Assembly: GCA_034440115.1 (NCBI GenBank)
Contig: JAWXBM010000010.1
Coordinates: 1 to 64,000 of the forward strand
Length of the DNA stretch: 64,000 nt
Source: JAWXBM01 sp034440115
GTDB lineage: Bacteria; Pseudomonadota; Gammaproteobacteria; Xanthomonadales; SZUA-36
Reading direction: 5' to 3'
The position numbers and the translations under genes are program-made. The notes under the pieces are model-generated. The model did no database searches and was not told where the DNA came from. It was given only the letters and a program-made list of their open reading frames with translations. This document shows, in pieces, positions 1 through 8,702 of the stretch (position 1 is its first letter; the number at the start of each line of letters is the position of its first letter).

Positions 1-305
1 ATGTTGAACTCAGCGCACCAGACAATGCACCGGCCATAGCGCCTGCAAATGTTGCTGTGGCTGATGACTATGAGCCGGAAATAATCAATTACTGGCAGGT
101 TCCCGAAAAAATGCGTGAAGGCTTGCCGGATTTGCGCATTTCGGTACTGGTCTATGCGGAATTACCTGAAAACCGCTTTGTGTTGATGAATGGTGAACGC
201 CTGCGCGAAGGAGAGGAATTGTCCAATGGTTTGCTGCTGGAGGAAATCCAGCGCGACCGGGCTGTCTTCAACTACAGGAATTATCGTTTCTACCTCAAGA
301 GCTGA
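1..305 (+). CDS. GspB-like type II secretion protein, C-terminal part (5' end outside window)
   Basis: The reading frame is open from base 3 back through the left edge, so only the C-terminal ~100 residues are present. The tail contains LPDLRISVLVYAE followed by RFVLMNGERLREGEEL, GLLLEEI and YRFYL. This is the pattern of the GspB C-terminal domain, a small periplasmic domain that works with the GspA ATPase in assembly of the type II secretin. The N-terminal membrane anchor and proline-rich linker would lie to the left; the visible Ala/Pro-rich stretch before residue MADDYEP-equivalent fits such a linker. It stops two bases before the rhomboid gene. The family call comes from remembered sequence pattern. 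Confidence 0.72.
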   Translation, partial: VELSAPDNAPAIAPANVAVADDYEPEIINYWQVPEKMREGLPDLRISVLVYAELPENRFVLMNGERLREGEELSNGLLLEEIQRDRAVFNYRNYRFYLKS

Positions 306-307
306 TC

Positions 308-1006
308 TTGGCGGGCTCATCTCATACTGGCATCGTTACAAACTGGTCGGCGGCAGGCCCCACCAAGCCCTATGCCATCGTCAGTATCTCCCTGTTGTGC
401 CTGGTGATGCTCAGCCTGTATTCCTTGTCCAGCCCGATGTTGCAACAGGCGCTGATCAATATGCTGGGCATGAATCCGCAAGCATTATCAGAGCTGATTC
501 ATTCTGCACCGCGCGGTTGGTGGAATTATCCAGCCATCACGGCACTCACCGGGATATTCGTGCACGCCAACTGGGTTCACCTGGCTGGCAACCTGGCTTA
601 TCTGTGGGTATTTGGCCTGCCGCTGGAAAGTCGTCTGGGGTCGGTTTCGTTTTTGCTGATTTTCATCGCCGGAGGTGCACTGGCCAATATCAGCGTGGCG
701 CTTGGTCAGGGTCAATTGGATACTCCGATCATCGGTGCCAGTGGTGCAGTGTCAACAGTGGTGGGTTGTTACCTGGGGTTGCTGCCGTCGCGACAGATTG
801 GTCTGTTCCTGCCGCTGGGGCTTTATTTGCAATTTGCCCAGGTGCCTTCACTGCTGGTGATCGGATCCTGGTTTACCCTGCAGTTGCTTTATACCGTTTT
901 CGGCCCCATTAATGCAGCAGTGGCTTGGTGGAACCACCTGGCAGGTTTCGCACTCGGTCTCAGCCTTATGCTGTTGTACCGGGCATTAAGGCAGTTTAGG
1001 GTGTAA
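308..1006 (+). CDS. Rhomboid family intramembrane serine protease
   Basis: A 232-residue polytopic inner-membrane protein with about six hydrophobic segments. Rhomboids cleave transmembrane helices inside the bilayer using a Ser-His dyad. The core features are visible: HxxxN at H91-N95 (oxyanion side), GASGA with the nucleophile Ser145, and the catalytic His210 in WWNHLAGF. The best start is a TTG at 308, two bases after the GspB-like stop; no strong Shine-Dalgarno is visible, so translation may be coupled. A later start would cut into the first hydrophobic helix. The substrate cannot be inferred; placement behind a secretion gene may be incidental. Confidence 0.88.
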   Translation: MAGSSHTGIVTNWSAAGPTKPYAIVSISLLCLVMLSLYSLSSPMLQQALINMLGMNPQALSELIHSAPRGWWNYPAITALTGIFVHANWVHLAGNLAYLWVFGLPLESRLGSVSFLLIFIAGGALANISVALGQGQLDTPIIGASGAVSTVVGCYLGLLPSRQIGLFLPLGLYLQFAQVPSLLVIGSWFTLQLLYTVFGPINAAVAWWNHLAGFALGLSLMLLYRALRQFRV

Positions 1007-1035
1007 GCCCTGCACAGCAGTGAGTTAAAACACAA

Positions 1036-1368
1036 ATGGCACGTAAAAAGCCCTTGTACAAAGTCATTTTTTTCAACCACGGCAAAGTTTATGAGCTGTT
1101 CAGTGAAAGTGTGGGCAGCAGTGGCATATGGGGATTTATTGAAGTAACAGACCTGGTGTTTGAAACCGGTGAAGGCCTGGTGATAGATCCTACCGAGGAA
1201 AAAATGCGCCAGGAGTTTTCCGGTGCACGGGTTTTACATCTGCCTTTGCAAAGTATTGTTCGCATCGAAGAAGTGGAAAAGCGCGGCAAATGCATGATCC
1301 GGGATCGCGAGTCCGGTGAAAAAGTCACGCCGTTCCCAATATCTCCGCCCGGGCGCAGTAGTTCCTGA
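1036..1368 (+). CDS. DUF1820 family protein
   Basis: A 110-residue soluble protein that matches the DUF1820 family by pattern: KPLYKVIFFNHGKVYELF near the N terminus, GFIEVTDLVFE, and LPLQSIVRIEEVEKRG. No signal peptide or membrane segment is seen. The function of the family is unknown to me. The ATG at 1036 has only a weak upstream GTGAG. The stop abuts the stop of the convergent cation transporter gene with no spacer at all, so the two transcripts must overlap or share a terminator region. Confidence 0.82.
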   Translation: MARKKPLYKVIFFNHGKVYELFSESVGSSGIWGFIEVTDLVFETGEGLVIDPTEEKMRQEFSGARVLHLPLQSIVRIEEVEKRGKCMIRDRESGEKVTPFPISPPGRSSS

Positions 1369-2304
1369 TCAGTGGCCTGGGCGCCGGTGAACTTCGACAG
1401 TCACGTGCGCGACCCCCAGCTTGGCCAGAATCAAGGCTTTATACTGCTCCGGTCTTTGGGGGTTATTGCTGACCACGGTGATTTCTGCTGCATAGATGCC
1501 ATGCCCAATACTCCAGATGTGCAAATTTGCGACCTGGTCATTCGAGTCTTGCTCGATCGCTTTTCGAAGCTGGGTTGTTTGGGCTGAATCCGCCTGCCGG
1601 TCAAGCAAAACTCCTGAAGTATCTTTGATCAATTCATATGACCATCGAGCCACCAGAATGGCGCCGACCAAACCCATAGCGGGGTCTAACCAGTTTGCAC
1701 CAAGATATTTCCCTGCCAAAAGCGCCACGATGGCTAATACGGATGTCAATGCATCGGCCAGCACGTGCAAATAAGCTGCTCTCAGATTTTGGTCGTGGTG
1801 ATGTTCATGGTCGTCACCTTGGTTTTGTGAGTGACCGTGTTCGTGAGGTGTGCCAATCAATATCCAGGCACAAATGCCGTTGACGAAAAGACCAACTACC
1901 GCCACGATCAAAGCCTGGTCAAATGCAATGGCAAGTGGCTTGATTAAGCGCCCGGTGCTCTCAACAGCCATGATTAATACAAAACCCATCAACATCACTG
2001 CGCTGGCAAATCCAGCCAGGCTGTTGATCTTGCCTGCGCCAAAAGTGAAGCTGCGGTTAGCAGACCAGCGTCGTGATAAAACATAAGCAAAGAAAGCGAC
2101 ACCAAGAGCCGTGGCGTGAGACGCCATGTGCAAACCGTCGGCGAGTAATGCCATGGACCCGTAAATCAGCCCTGCAGCGATCTCCACAACCATCATGACC
2201 GCTGTGATCATTACCACTATGAGGGTTCGCTTTTCACCTGCTCGAACCTGGTCCTGGCCGAAGATATGATCATGCTGCCATGGGCTGCTTTCATGGCGGT
2301 TCAT
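1369..2304 (-). CDS. Cation diffusion facilitator (DmeF-like Co/Ni/Zn exporter)
   Basis: A 311-residue CDF-type inner-membrane antiporter exporting divalent metal cations. TM2 carries ALLADGLHM (D56, H59) and TM5 carries YLHVLADALTS (H180, D184), the paired metal-site residues of CDF proteins. Between them is a His-rich cytoplasmic loop (HEHGHSQ, DDHEHHHDQ). The N terminus SPWQHDHIFGQ resembles the DmeF subgroup. Start chosen at the ATG at 2304; the open frame continues upstream to 2457 but that would overlap the end of czcA and adds no family-like sequence. It is the last gene of the metal export cluster, 61 bases after czcA, and is probably co-transcribed with it. Confidence 0.85.
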   Translation of the reverse strand: MNRHESSPWQHDHIFGQDQVRAGEKRTLIVVMITAVMMVVEIAAGLIYGSMALLADGLHMASHATALGVAFFAYVLSRRWSANRSFTFGAGKINSLAGFASAVMLMGFVLIMAVESTGRLIKPLAIAFDQALIVAVVGLFVNGICAWILIGTPHEHGHSQNQGDDHEHHHDQNLRAAYLHVLADALTSVLAIVALLAGKYLGANWLDPAMGLVGAILVARWSYELIKDTSGVLLDRQADSAQTTQLRKAIEQDSNDQVANLHIWSIGHGIYAAEITVVSNNPQRPEQYKALILAKLGVAHVTVEVHRRPGH

Positions 2305-2365
2305 GGCCAGGTGCTCCAGAGGTAGTTGGATTCGGTAACTGTCATGATGTTTGGCTCGTGCAGAG

Positions 2366-5300
2366 TTATTCGGCTTGCTTTTGCAACTTGGCTCGCCGTG
2401 TTTTTTTGGCTCTGTGATCCCGTGAGTGCACGATTCTATATAGCGCCGGAAGAACAAAGAGTGTCAGTAAAGTAGAAGTGATGATTCCGCCGATTACCAC
2501 TGTTGCCAGTGGACGTTGGACTTCGGTGCCGATACCAGTGTTAAGCGCCATGGGCACAAATCCCAACGAAGCCACCAAAGCCGTCATCAGGACCGGCCTG
2601 AGCCGCGTGATAGCGCCTTCGATAAGGGCATCATCCAACGATTTGCCATGGGCACGCAGATCCCGAATGAACGAAACCATAACCAATCCATTGAGGACCG
2701 CGATACCGGACAGGGCAATAAACCCGACCGCAGCGGATATTGAAAAGGGAATGTCCCGCAACAACAGCGCCATGATTCCACCCGTCAATGCCAGCGGAAC
2801 GCCGGTAAATATGACTCCCGCGTCCCGCACTGAGCCCAGAGCCAATACCAGCAGACCCAATATCAGCAACAGGGTTGCTGGCACAACAAACGCCAGGCGG
2901 CGGGAAGCTGATTCCAATTGTTGGAACGTCCCTCCGTATTCAACCCAATAACCCGGCGGAATTTCCACTCGCGCCTGAACTTCACGCCACACGTCCTGAA
3001 CGAAGGAACCAAGGTCTCTACCCCTGACGTTTGCGGTCACCACGATTCGGCGTTTGCCGTTTTCCCGATAAATCTGGTTATAGCCCGTTTCCAGGTGCAA
3101 ACTCACTAACTCTCCCAGTGGCACGAATCCTCCAGCCGGAAGTGTCACAGGCAAATTGCCCAACCAGTCCGTATCTGAACGCAGAGCTTCAGGCAGTCGC
3201 ACGACAATATCAGAACGACGGTCTCCCTCGTAAAACTGCCCGGCCACTGTGCCGCCCAAGGCCGTGGCAACCAAGTCCTGCACCTGCATGATGCTGAGAC
3301 CATAGCGAGCGAGCGTCTGTCGATCGGGCGCTATCGTCAAGACCGGTAGGCCGGTAGCCTGCTCGACCGCCACATCTGCCGCGCCGGGTACAGCAGCAAG
3401 TGCGTTTTCGATTTCATCACCAATGCTGATCAGTTGATCAAAATCATCGCCAAATACCTTGATGGCCAATTCCGCTCTGACGCCGGCAATCAATTCATTG
3501 AAGCGCATCTGGATGGGTTGCAGGAACTCATAACGATTTCCTGGAATAGGGCTTACAAGGGCTTCAAGTTCTGCGACCAACTGGGACTTGGGCTTGTCAG
3601 GATCGGGCCACTCCTCGCGCGCTTTCAAAATGATGAAGTTGTCGGCTACGCTGGGTGGTACGGCTTCCGTTGCCACTTCTGCTGTTCCAATTTTGCTAAA
3701 TACCCTTTCGACTTCGGGTAGCTTCCGGATCGCGAGTTCCAGTTGCTCCTGCAGGCTTACGGCCTGTTTCAAGGAAGTTCCAGGAATGCGCAGCGCGTGC
3801 ATGGCAATATCACCCTCGTCCAGGTTGGGGATGAATTCCGAGCCCAATCGCGTGGTCAGAAAACCACAAATTACCACCAGCACCAGCGCAGCGAACACGA
3901 CGCTCCAGCGAAACCGGATAACCGTTTTTAGCAAGGGCCGGTAAAGCGAACGAGCTGAGCGGACAATCAGATTGTCGTGATCTTTGATGGGCTTACGAAA
4001 CAGCAGGGCAATACCGGCAGGAACCAGAGTCACCGACAGAATCATCGCGCTGATCAGAGCGATAACCACCGTGATGGCCATGGGGTGGAACATCTTTCCT
4101 TCCACTCCAGTGAGAGCGAAGATGGGCATGTAAACGGCCGTGATGATGAATACGCCAAACAGTGCCGGGCGGATCACTTCACGGGTGGCAGCGGAGACCA
4201 CCGCCAGCCGATCGTTGGCCGACATTTCACCATTCTTGCTGGCTTCGGACAATCGTCGCAGGCAATTCTCGACAATGATGACCGCGCCATCAACGATGAG
4301 ACCGAAATCCAGCGCTCCCAGACTCATCAAATTGGCGCTTACCTTGGTTTGAACCATTCCCGTAATCGTCATGAGCATGGCTACTGGAATCACCGCGGCG
4401 GTCAGTAAAGCGGCACGTATGTTCCCCAGAAACAGAAACAGAACGGCGATGACCAGCAGCGCCCCTTCGATCAGGTTGGTCTGGACCGTTGTCAGCGTCT
4501 GTTCAACCAGTCTGGTCCGGTCGTACACGGCAGTAGCAGTAATCCCCGCAGGCAGGCTTTCCTGCACTTCCTGCAGTTTTTCTGCGACGCCTTTGGCCAC
4601 CGTCCGGCTGTTCTCGCCGATCAGCATGAAAACGGTGCTCATAACGACTTCGCGGCCATTCTGTGTTGCTGCACCCGATCGAAGTTCTTTCCCCAACGAA
4701 ATTTCGGCCAGGTCTTTGACCCGAATGGGCACGCCCTGTTGCTGTTGTACGACGATTTCACCGAGGTCCTGAAGACTTTCAGCCTGCCCGGGAACCCGCA
4801 TCAGCCATTGGGCGCCGTTGTGTTCAATAAAACCTGCACCACGATTGTCATTGTTTTGCTCAACCGCGCTCAATACATCGCTGTAGGTCAGGCCATGGGC
4901 CAATAACCTGGCGGGGTCAGGTGCAATCAGAATTTGCTTTTTGAAGCCACCAATCGGGTTAACTTCCACCACGCCCGGGACACGCAGCAATTGTGGGCGA
5001 ATGATCCAGTCATGAACTGAACGTAAATCCGTAGGCGTTATCTTGGAGCCATCGAGGTTGAAGGCACCCGGTTCGGCGTCCACGGTGAACATGAAAATTT
5101 CACCCAGCCCGGTGGCAATGGGGCCCAAGGCAGGTTCAACATTGGCGGGCAGGTTGGAGCGGGCTGCATTGAGCCGCTCTCCCACCAGTTGACGGGCAAA
5201 ATAGATGTCGGTGCCGTCTTCGAAAACTACCGTTATTTGCGACAAGCCATAGCGGGACACTGATCGGGAATAGTTCAGTTTCGGCAGACCGGACATGGCA

Positions 5301-5512
5301 TTTTCCAACGGAAAACTGACCCGCTGCTCCACTTCCAAAGGCGTGTAACCCGGAGCGGCCGTATTAACCTGAACTTGTACGTTGGTGATATCTGGCACGG
5401 CATCAATCGGCAAACGGGTAAAGTTCCACAAACCCAGACATATCAGAACCACGACGCCGGCCAGCACAATGCCGCGGCGAGCCAGCGAGAACGTCAGTAT
5501 GTAATCAAGCAT
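2366..5512 (-). CDS. czcA: CzcA-type heavy-metal RND efflux pump, inner-membrane subunit
   Basis: At 1048 residues this is a full-length HME-RND permease, the proton-driven engine of a tripartite pump exporting divalent metals (Co/Zn/Cd type). The family signature is in TM4: DFG at 402-404, DGA at 408-410 and EN at 414-415 (DFGLIVDGAVIIVEN). The N terminus LPIDAVPDITNVQVQV is typical of CzcA. Two large periplasmic loops and twelve membrane helices are expected and the hydrophobic blocks fit. The ATG at 5512 has GAGGA seven bases upstream. It follows czcB by nine bases. The exact metal cannot be fixed; the DFG-DGA-EN motif is closer to the divalent than the Cu/Ag group. Confidence 0.95.
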   Translation of the reverse strand: MLDYILTFSLARRGIVLAGVVVLICLGLWNFTRLPIDAVPDITNVQVQVNTAAPGYTPLEVEQRVSFPLENAMSGLPKLNYSRSVSRYGLSQITVVFEDGTDIYFARQLVGERLNAARSNLPANVEPALGPIATGLGEIFMFTVDAEPGAFNLDGSKITPTDLRSVHDWIIRPQLLRVPGVVEVNPIGGFKKQILIAPDPARLLAHGLTYSDVLSAVEQNNDNRGAGFIEHNGAQWLMRVPGQAESLQDLGEIVVQQQQGVPIRVKDLAEISLGKELRSGAATQNGREVVMSTVFMLIGENSRTVAKGVAEKLQEVQESLPAGITATAVYDRTRLVEQTLTTVQTNLIEGALLVIAVLFLFLGNIRAALLTAAVIPVAMLMTITGMVQTKVSANLMSLGALDFGLIVDGAVIIVENCLRRLSEASKNGEMSANDRLAVVSAATREVIRPALFGVFIITAVYMPIFALTGVEGKMFHPMAITVVIALISAMILSVTLVPAGIALLFRKPIKDHDNLIVRSARSLYRPLLKTVIRFRWSVVFAALVLVVICGFLTTRLGSEFIPNLDEGDIAMHALRIPGTSLKQAVSLQEQLELAIRKLPEVERVFSKIGTAEVATEAVPPSVADNFIILKAREEWPDPDKPKSQLVAELEALVSPIPGNRYEFLQPIQMRFNELIAGVRAELAIKVFGDDFDQLISIGDEIENALAAVPGAADVAVEQATGLPVLTIAPDRQTLARYGLSIMQVQDLVATALGGTVAGQFYEGDRRSDIVVRLPEALRSDTDWLGNLPVTLPAGGFVPLGELVSLHLETGYNQIYRENGKRRIVVTANVRGRDLGSFVQDVWREVQARVEIPPGYWVEYGGTFQQLESASRRLAFVVPATLLLILGLLVLALGSVRDAGVIFTGVPLALTGGIMALLLRDIPFSISAAVGFIALSGIAVLNGLVMVSFIRDLRAHGKSLDDALIEGAITRLRPVLMTALVASLGFVPMALNTGIGTEVQRPLATVVIGGIITSTLLTLFVLPALYRIVHSRDHRAKKTRRAKLQKQAE

Positions 5513-5521
5513 GTTATGTCC

Positions 5522-6778
5522 TCAATGGTCGTGTGATGCGCCGGACTTTTCGATGTCGGCTTTGACGAGATAGCTGTTGGAAGTGACATAACGCGTCCCT
5601 GGCTCAAGACCAGAAAGCACTTCTATCCATTCTCCGTCTTGTCGCCCAAGCTCCAGCATGCGGACTTCGTACTCATCACCGACCTGTGCGTACACGACCG
5701 TGAAATCGCGAAAGCTTTGCAGGCCATCGCGTTTCACTGCCAGCGGAACAGAATATTCGGCAACCTGAATTTGCGCCTGGACATAAGAGCCCGGGAAGAA
5801 TCGCCCGGCGGTGTTGTCCAGTACAACCCGTGCCATCACTGCCTGATTGATTTCGGCCACAATATTGATGCGGTCAATGGTGCTGCTCACCGGCTCAGAG
5901 CCACCTGGCGGAAACACGGTTACGGGAGTGCCCGGTTGGACTCGTGCAAGATCGGAGGGAAATACGGCCAGATTCACCCATACGGTAGAGGGGTCGACAA
6001 TGGTAAACAGCGACCGGCCGGCAGTCGGTTCACCGGCACTGGCGTTTCGCTCGGTGATGATGCCACTGATGGGTGCTGTGACCACGTAGCTCTTCAGGCT
6101 CTCGTCACTCTCAACACTCAGTAAGGGCTGGCCAGCTTTCACGCTTTCGCCCAACGAGGTCGAGACCGCCTTGATCAGGCCGTCGAAGCGCGCTCTGACT
6201 ACGCCAATGCGATCGGCGTTTGGCTCGATAAGCCCATACACCTCGATGGTTTCGTGAATAACCGCAGGGCCCGCAATTCCGGTTTCGAGTTCGAATGCTT
6301 CAGCAACGGCCGAAACGATTTGAGTCCGCCCTTCGAAATTATCGTATTCCCAGTGGTGCTTTTTGCCGTCAGCAATCGCGTCGATGGACACCACGAAAGA
6401 ATGCGGCTCGTAAACGACCTGGTCGCCACGAAGGTAATCGTCCTCCGCCTTAAACCCGATCTGGTCAACCACGTTCCCCAGTCGGGTGAGCCGTATTCCG
6501 AGGTCTACTTTCTGCGCATCTACCGGTTTACCAGCCGAGCTAACCCAGGCTCGAAACTCGGGTGGAACACCGGTTTCGAAAATCGCCAACTCCAGAGCAA
6601 AGTCGCCGCTTCGCAACAGGCGCCCGCCGTGCGGTCCTTTTTCGTAGTCTGCAGTGGGTGCACCGTGTTCCGGTGCGCTAGGATTCGTTCCCGAAATCTC
6701 AGGGCTGCAGGAGGAAATTACAAAACAACCAGCAATCAATAAAAGCAGGTTCTGGATCCTAATGGTGTTTGTTCTCAT
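5522..6778 (-). CDS. czcB: CzcB-type periplasmic adaptor (membrane fusion protein)
   Basis: A 418-residue HlyD/MFP adaptor that links CzcA to the outer-membrane channel CzcC. The N terminus has a lipoprotein signal: hydrophobic LLLLIAGCFV then ISSC, placing the acylated Cys at residue 24. Further on are the lipoyl-like and barrel segments (VRARFDGLIKAV, VESDESLKSYVVTAPISG, PGGSEPVSSTIDRI) usual for this family. The ATG overlaps the czcC stop by ATGA (6775-6778), so translation is coupled. The last residues GASHDH hint at a small terminal metal-binding tail. Confidence 0.92.
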   Translation of the reverse strand: MRTNTIRIQNLLLLIAGCFVISSCSPEISGTNPSAPEHGAPTADYEKGPHGGRLLRSGDFALELAIFETGVPPEFRAWVSSAGKPVDAQKVDLGIRLTRLGNVVDQIGFKAEDDYLRGDQVVYEPHSFVVSIDAIADGKKHHWEYDNFEGRTQIVSAVAEAFELETGIAGPAVIHETIEVYGLIEPNADRIGVVRARFDGLIKAVSTSLGESVKAGQPLLSVESDESLKSYVVTAPISGIITERNASAGEPTAGRSLFTIVDPSTVWVNLAVFPSDLARVQPGTPVTVFPPGGSEPVSSTIDRINIVAEINQAVMARVVLDNTAGRFFPGSYVQAQIQVAEYSVPLAVKRDGLQSFRDFTVVYAQVGDEYEVRMLELGRQDGEWIEVLSGLEPGTRYVTSNSYLVKADIEKSGASHDH

Positions 6779-8061
6779 GGTGCAGTTCTCGTTTGAGCGA
6801 AACGAACGCCGGTGAGGCGTTCAATTTCAATGACATTCCGGTGCGCATCAACGCTGGCGTCAATCAATGCATCCTGTGCACTGATCAGCTCTGCCTGTAC
6901 GGCTCGCCAGTCGAAATAGCTGTACTGCCCGCGCTCGTAGGCGGACTTTGTTTCGGTTAGCGCTAATTCAATCTGTGGCAATACATCATTGCGCAGCGTG
7001 TTGGCGCGGTGCAGGCTGTGCTGCAATGCTGCGTAGAACACATACAAGGTAGTTTCGATTTCAACCCGGGCGGCAGCGGTTTCTGCAACGGTCTGATCTG
7101 CGACGGAGTGAGCCTCGGTAATTTTTCCCTGGTTTCGATTCCTCAGCGTTAACGGAATCGTGAATCCGGTAACCAATGCCACATCGTTTACGTTTTCGTA
7201 CCGACGCACCCCGAGCGAACCTCTCCAGGCAGGCTTTAACTCGGCCTCAGCCAAGTGAAGTTTTGCCTCGTCCAGACGCTGGCGTGCCAAATAACGACTG
7301 ATCTCAGGGTTTTGTTCGGCTTGCTGTTGCAGGGTCTGAAACGGAACGACTTGCGGCAAGATGTAAGGATCTCCTGCGGCGCGAGCAAAATCGGGCGCGG
7401 TCAGTCCCCATTGCGCTGCCAGCCGGTGACGTGATGTTTGAAGTTCATGCTCGTTGTCATCCAGTGCCAGGCGGGAATAGGACAGCCCGGCTCGGGCTCG
7501 AGCCAGGTCGGCATTGGGAGAACGGCCTACTTCAACGCGCTGCTGCACTACCTGCACCGTCATCTCTGCCAGTTCAACGGCATCAGTTGCCGTTTGAGTG
7601 CGAGCCTGATCGGCCATAAGCGTAAGGAACCGACGGGCAGTTTCTGCTGCGGTATCTACCCGGAGAATTTCAATATCCACTGCTGACACTGATTCACTGG
7701 CCTGTGCAGCAGAGACACGATGATCCGGTAGCTTGCGCTCAAACACCCAGCCAAGACTGATGGTGGTTTCCGCATTGCTGAAGCCCTGGTATTCGCCTGT
7801 GCCTAATGCGTCATCGACGGTCACGATCAGTTCCGGGTTAGGTGTCAGACCGGCCTGCTGAATACGACCACGTTCAATATCCTGTTGAAAGCCTGACGCC
7901 CGCAGCCGGGGGTTACGCTCCAGAGTCTCTGCAATGGCTTGGTCAAGAGTTATGGACCTTGCTGCTGCAGCCTCCGCAGAGGCGGCAATGGCATAGGCAG
8001 GTAAGTGCAAAAGTGAAAGCAGAATGAAACTGCTCGCGAGGCGATAAGTTGATATCAACAT
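6775..8061 (-). CDS. czcC: CzcC-type TolC family outer-membrane channel
   Basis: A 428-residue outer-membrane efflux protein with a Sec signal peptide (hydrophobic LASSFILLSLLHLPAYAIA) and two OEP-like repeats rich in long amphipathic helices (LERNPRLRASGFQQDIERG, and the second TLYVFYAALQHSLHRANTLR). It forms the exit duct of the Czc tripartite pump. It overlaps czcB by four bases and is preceded by the small His-rich gene, 101 bases upstream on the same strand. Length and order CzcC-CzcB-CzcA are the standard arrangement. Confidence 0.92.
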   Translation of the reverse strand: MLISTYRLASSFILLSLLHLPAYAIAASAEAAAARSITLDQAIAETLERNPRLRASGFQQDIERGRIQQAGLTPNPELIVTVDDALGTGEYQGFSNAETTISLGWVFERKLPDHRVSAAQASESVSAVDIEILRVDTAAETARRFLTLMADQARTQTATDAVELAEMTVQVVQQRVEVGRSPNADLARARAGLSYSRLALDDNEHELQTSRHRLAAQWGLTAPDFARAAGDPYILPQVVPFQTLQQQAEQNPEISRYLARQRLDEAKLHLAEAELKPAWRGSLGVRRYENVNDVALVTGFTIPLTLRNRNQGKITEAHSVADQTVAETAAARVEIETTLYVFYAALQHSLHRANTLRNDVLPQIELALTETKSAYERGQYSYFDWRAVQAELISAQDALIDASVDAHRNVIEIERLTGVRFAQTRTAP

Positions 8062-8162
8062 AAAATTGGTCTGCCGTTGCGCAATGAAGCGCCATGGGTA
8101 GAGTAATGACTAATGAATAAGATGAGCAGCCGTCAGGCGCTCACAGATCTAATCAGGAAAAA

Positions 8163-8519
8163 TCAGGAAACTAAGGGAGGAGGTGCGCGTAGCGGTGGTC
8201 GCCAGCGCAAATAACTTCTGTGGAGGAAATTCGAGTAGACAGGTGCCCAGATGCGCCGACAGTAATTGACGACCAGGAAAAACACAGCGAAAGTTAAAAA
8301 CAGGAAAGGAAGGGGTTTTACCCAGCCAGAGCTGTACTCAAGATAACCAATGTCTGTATCGGCCCGGTGATCATGCCCGTCGGAATCTGCATCATGAACA
8401 TGGCTGCCGTGTAACTCACCGGATCCTTGCGGATTAGCGTGTAGGTGCAAGCCACTGATCTGCAGTGCCAGCAGGCACAGGCAGATAAAAGCCAGGAATT
8501 TGGCAGATCGGAATCGCAT
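8163..8519 (-). CDS. Small His-rich exported/membrane protein at head of czc cluster
   Basis: A 118-residue protein with an N-terminal hydrophobic segment (FLAFICLCLLALQISG) that looks like a signal or anchor, a short His/Asp-rich region (HLHANPQG, HGSHVHDADSDGHDHRAD), then a second membrane segment (FLFLTFAVFFLVVNY) and a basic C terminus. The His cluster between two membrane segments should face the periplasm and could bind the exported metal. Small His-rich proteins such as CzcI occupy the same position before czcC in known clusters, so a sensing or buffering role is inferred. I cannot assign it to a named family. Confidence 0.62.
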   Translation of the reverse strand: MRFRSAKFLAFICLCLLALQISGLHLHANPQGSGELHGSHVHDADSDGHDHRADTDIGYLEYSSGWVKPLPFLFLTFAVFFLVVNYCRRIWAPVYSNFLHRSYLRWRPPLRAPPPLVS

Positions 8520-8702
8520 CGCTGAAATACTATCGCACTATCATGAAAGTGACCAGATTTCTGTTTGAGGTAGCCGGACTGGTTGCTGGCAGAATATGAA
8601 AAAGAGAGTTTGTCTATACAAATAGGTTAGCCAAAAGCCACGACCAACAATAGTGTGATTGGGCTCGATTTGCTTGTTTAGTCGAGCTGGCTCGATCTGG
8701 CC

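Noticed and set aside
2478..4772. Many long plus-strand open frames opposite czcA
   Set aside because: They are shadows of a clearly coding, full-length RND gene; none has a recognisable domain or ribosome-binding site.
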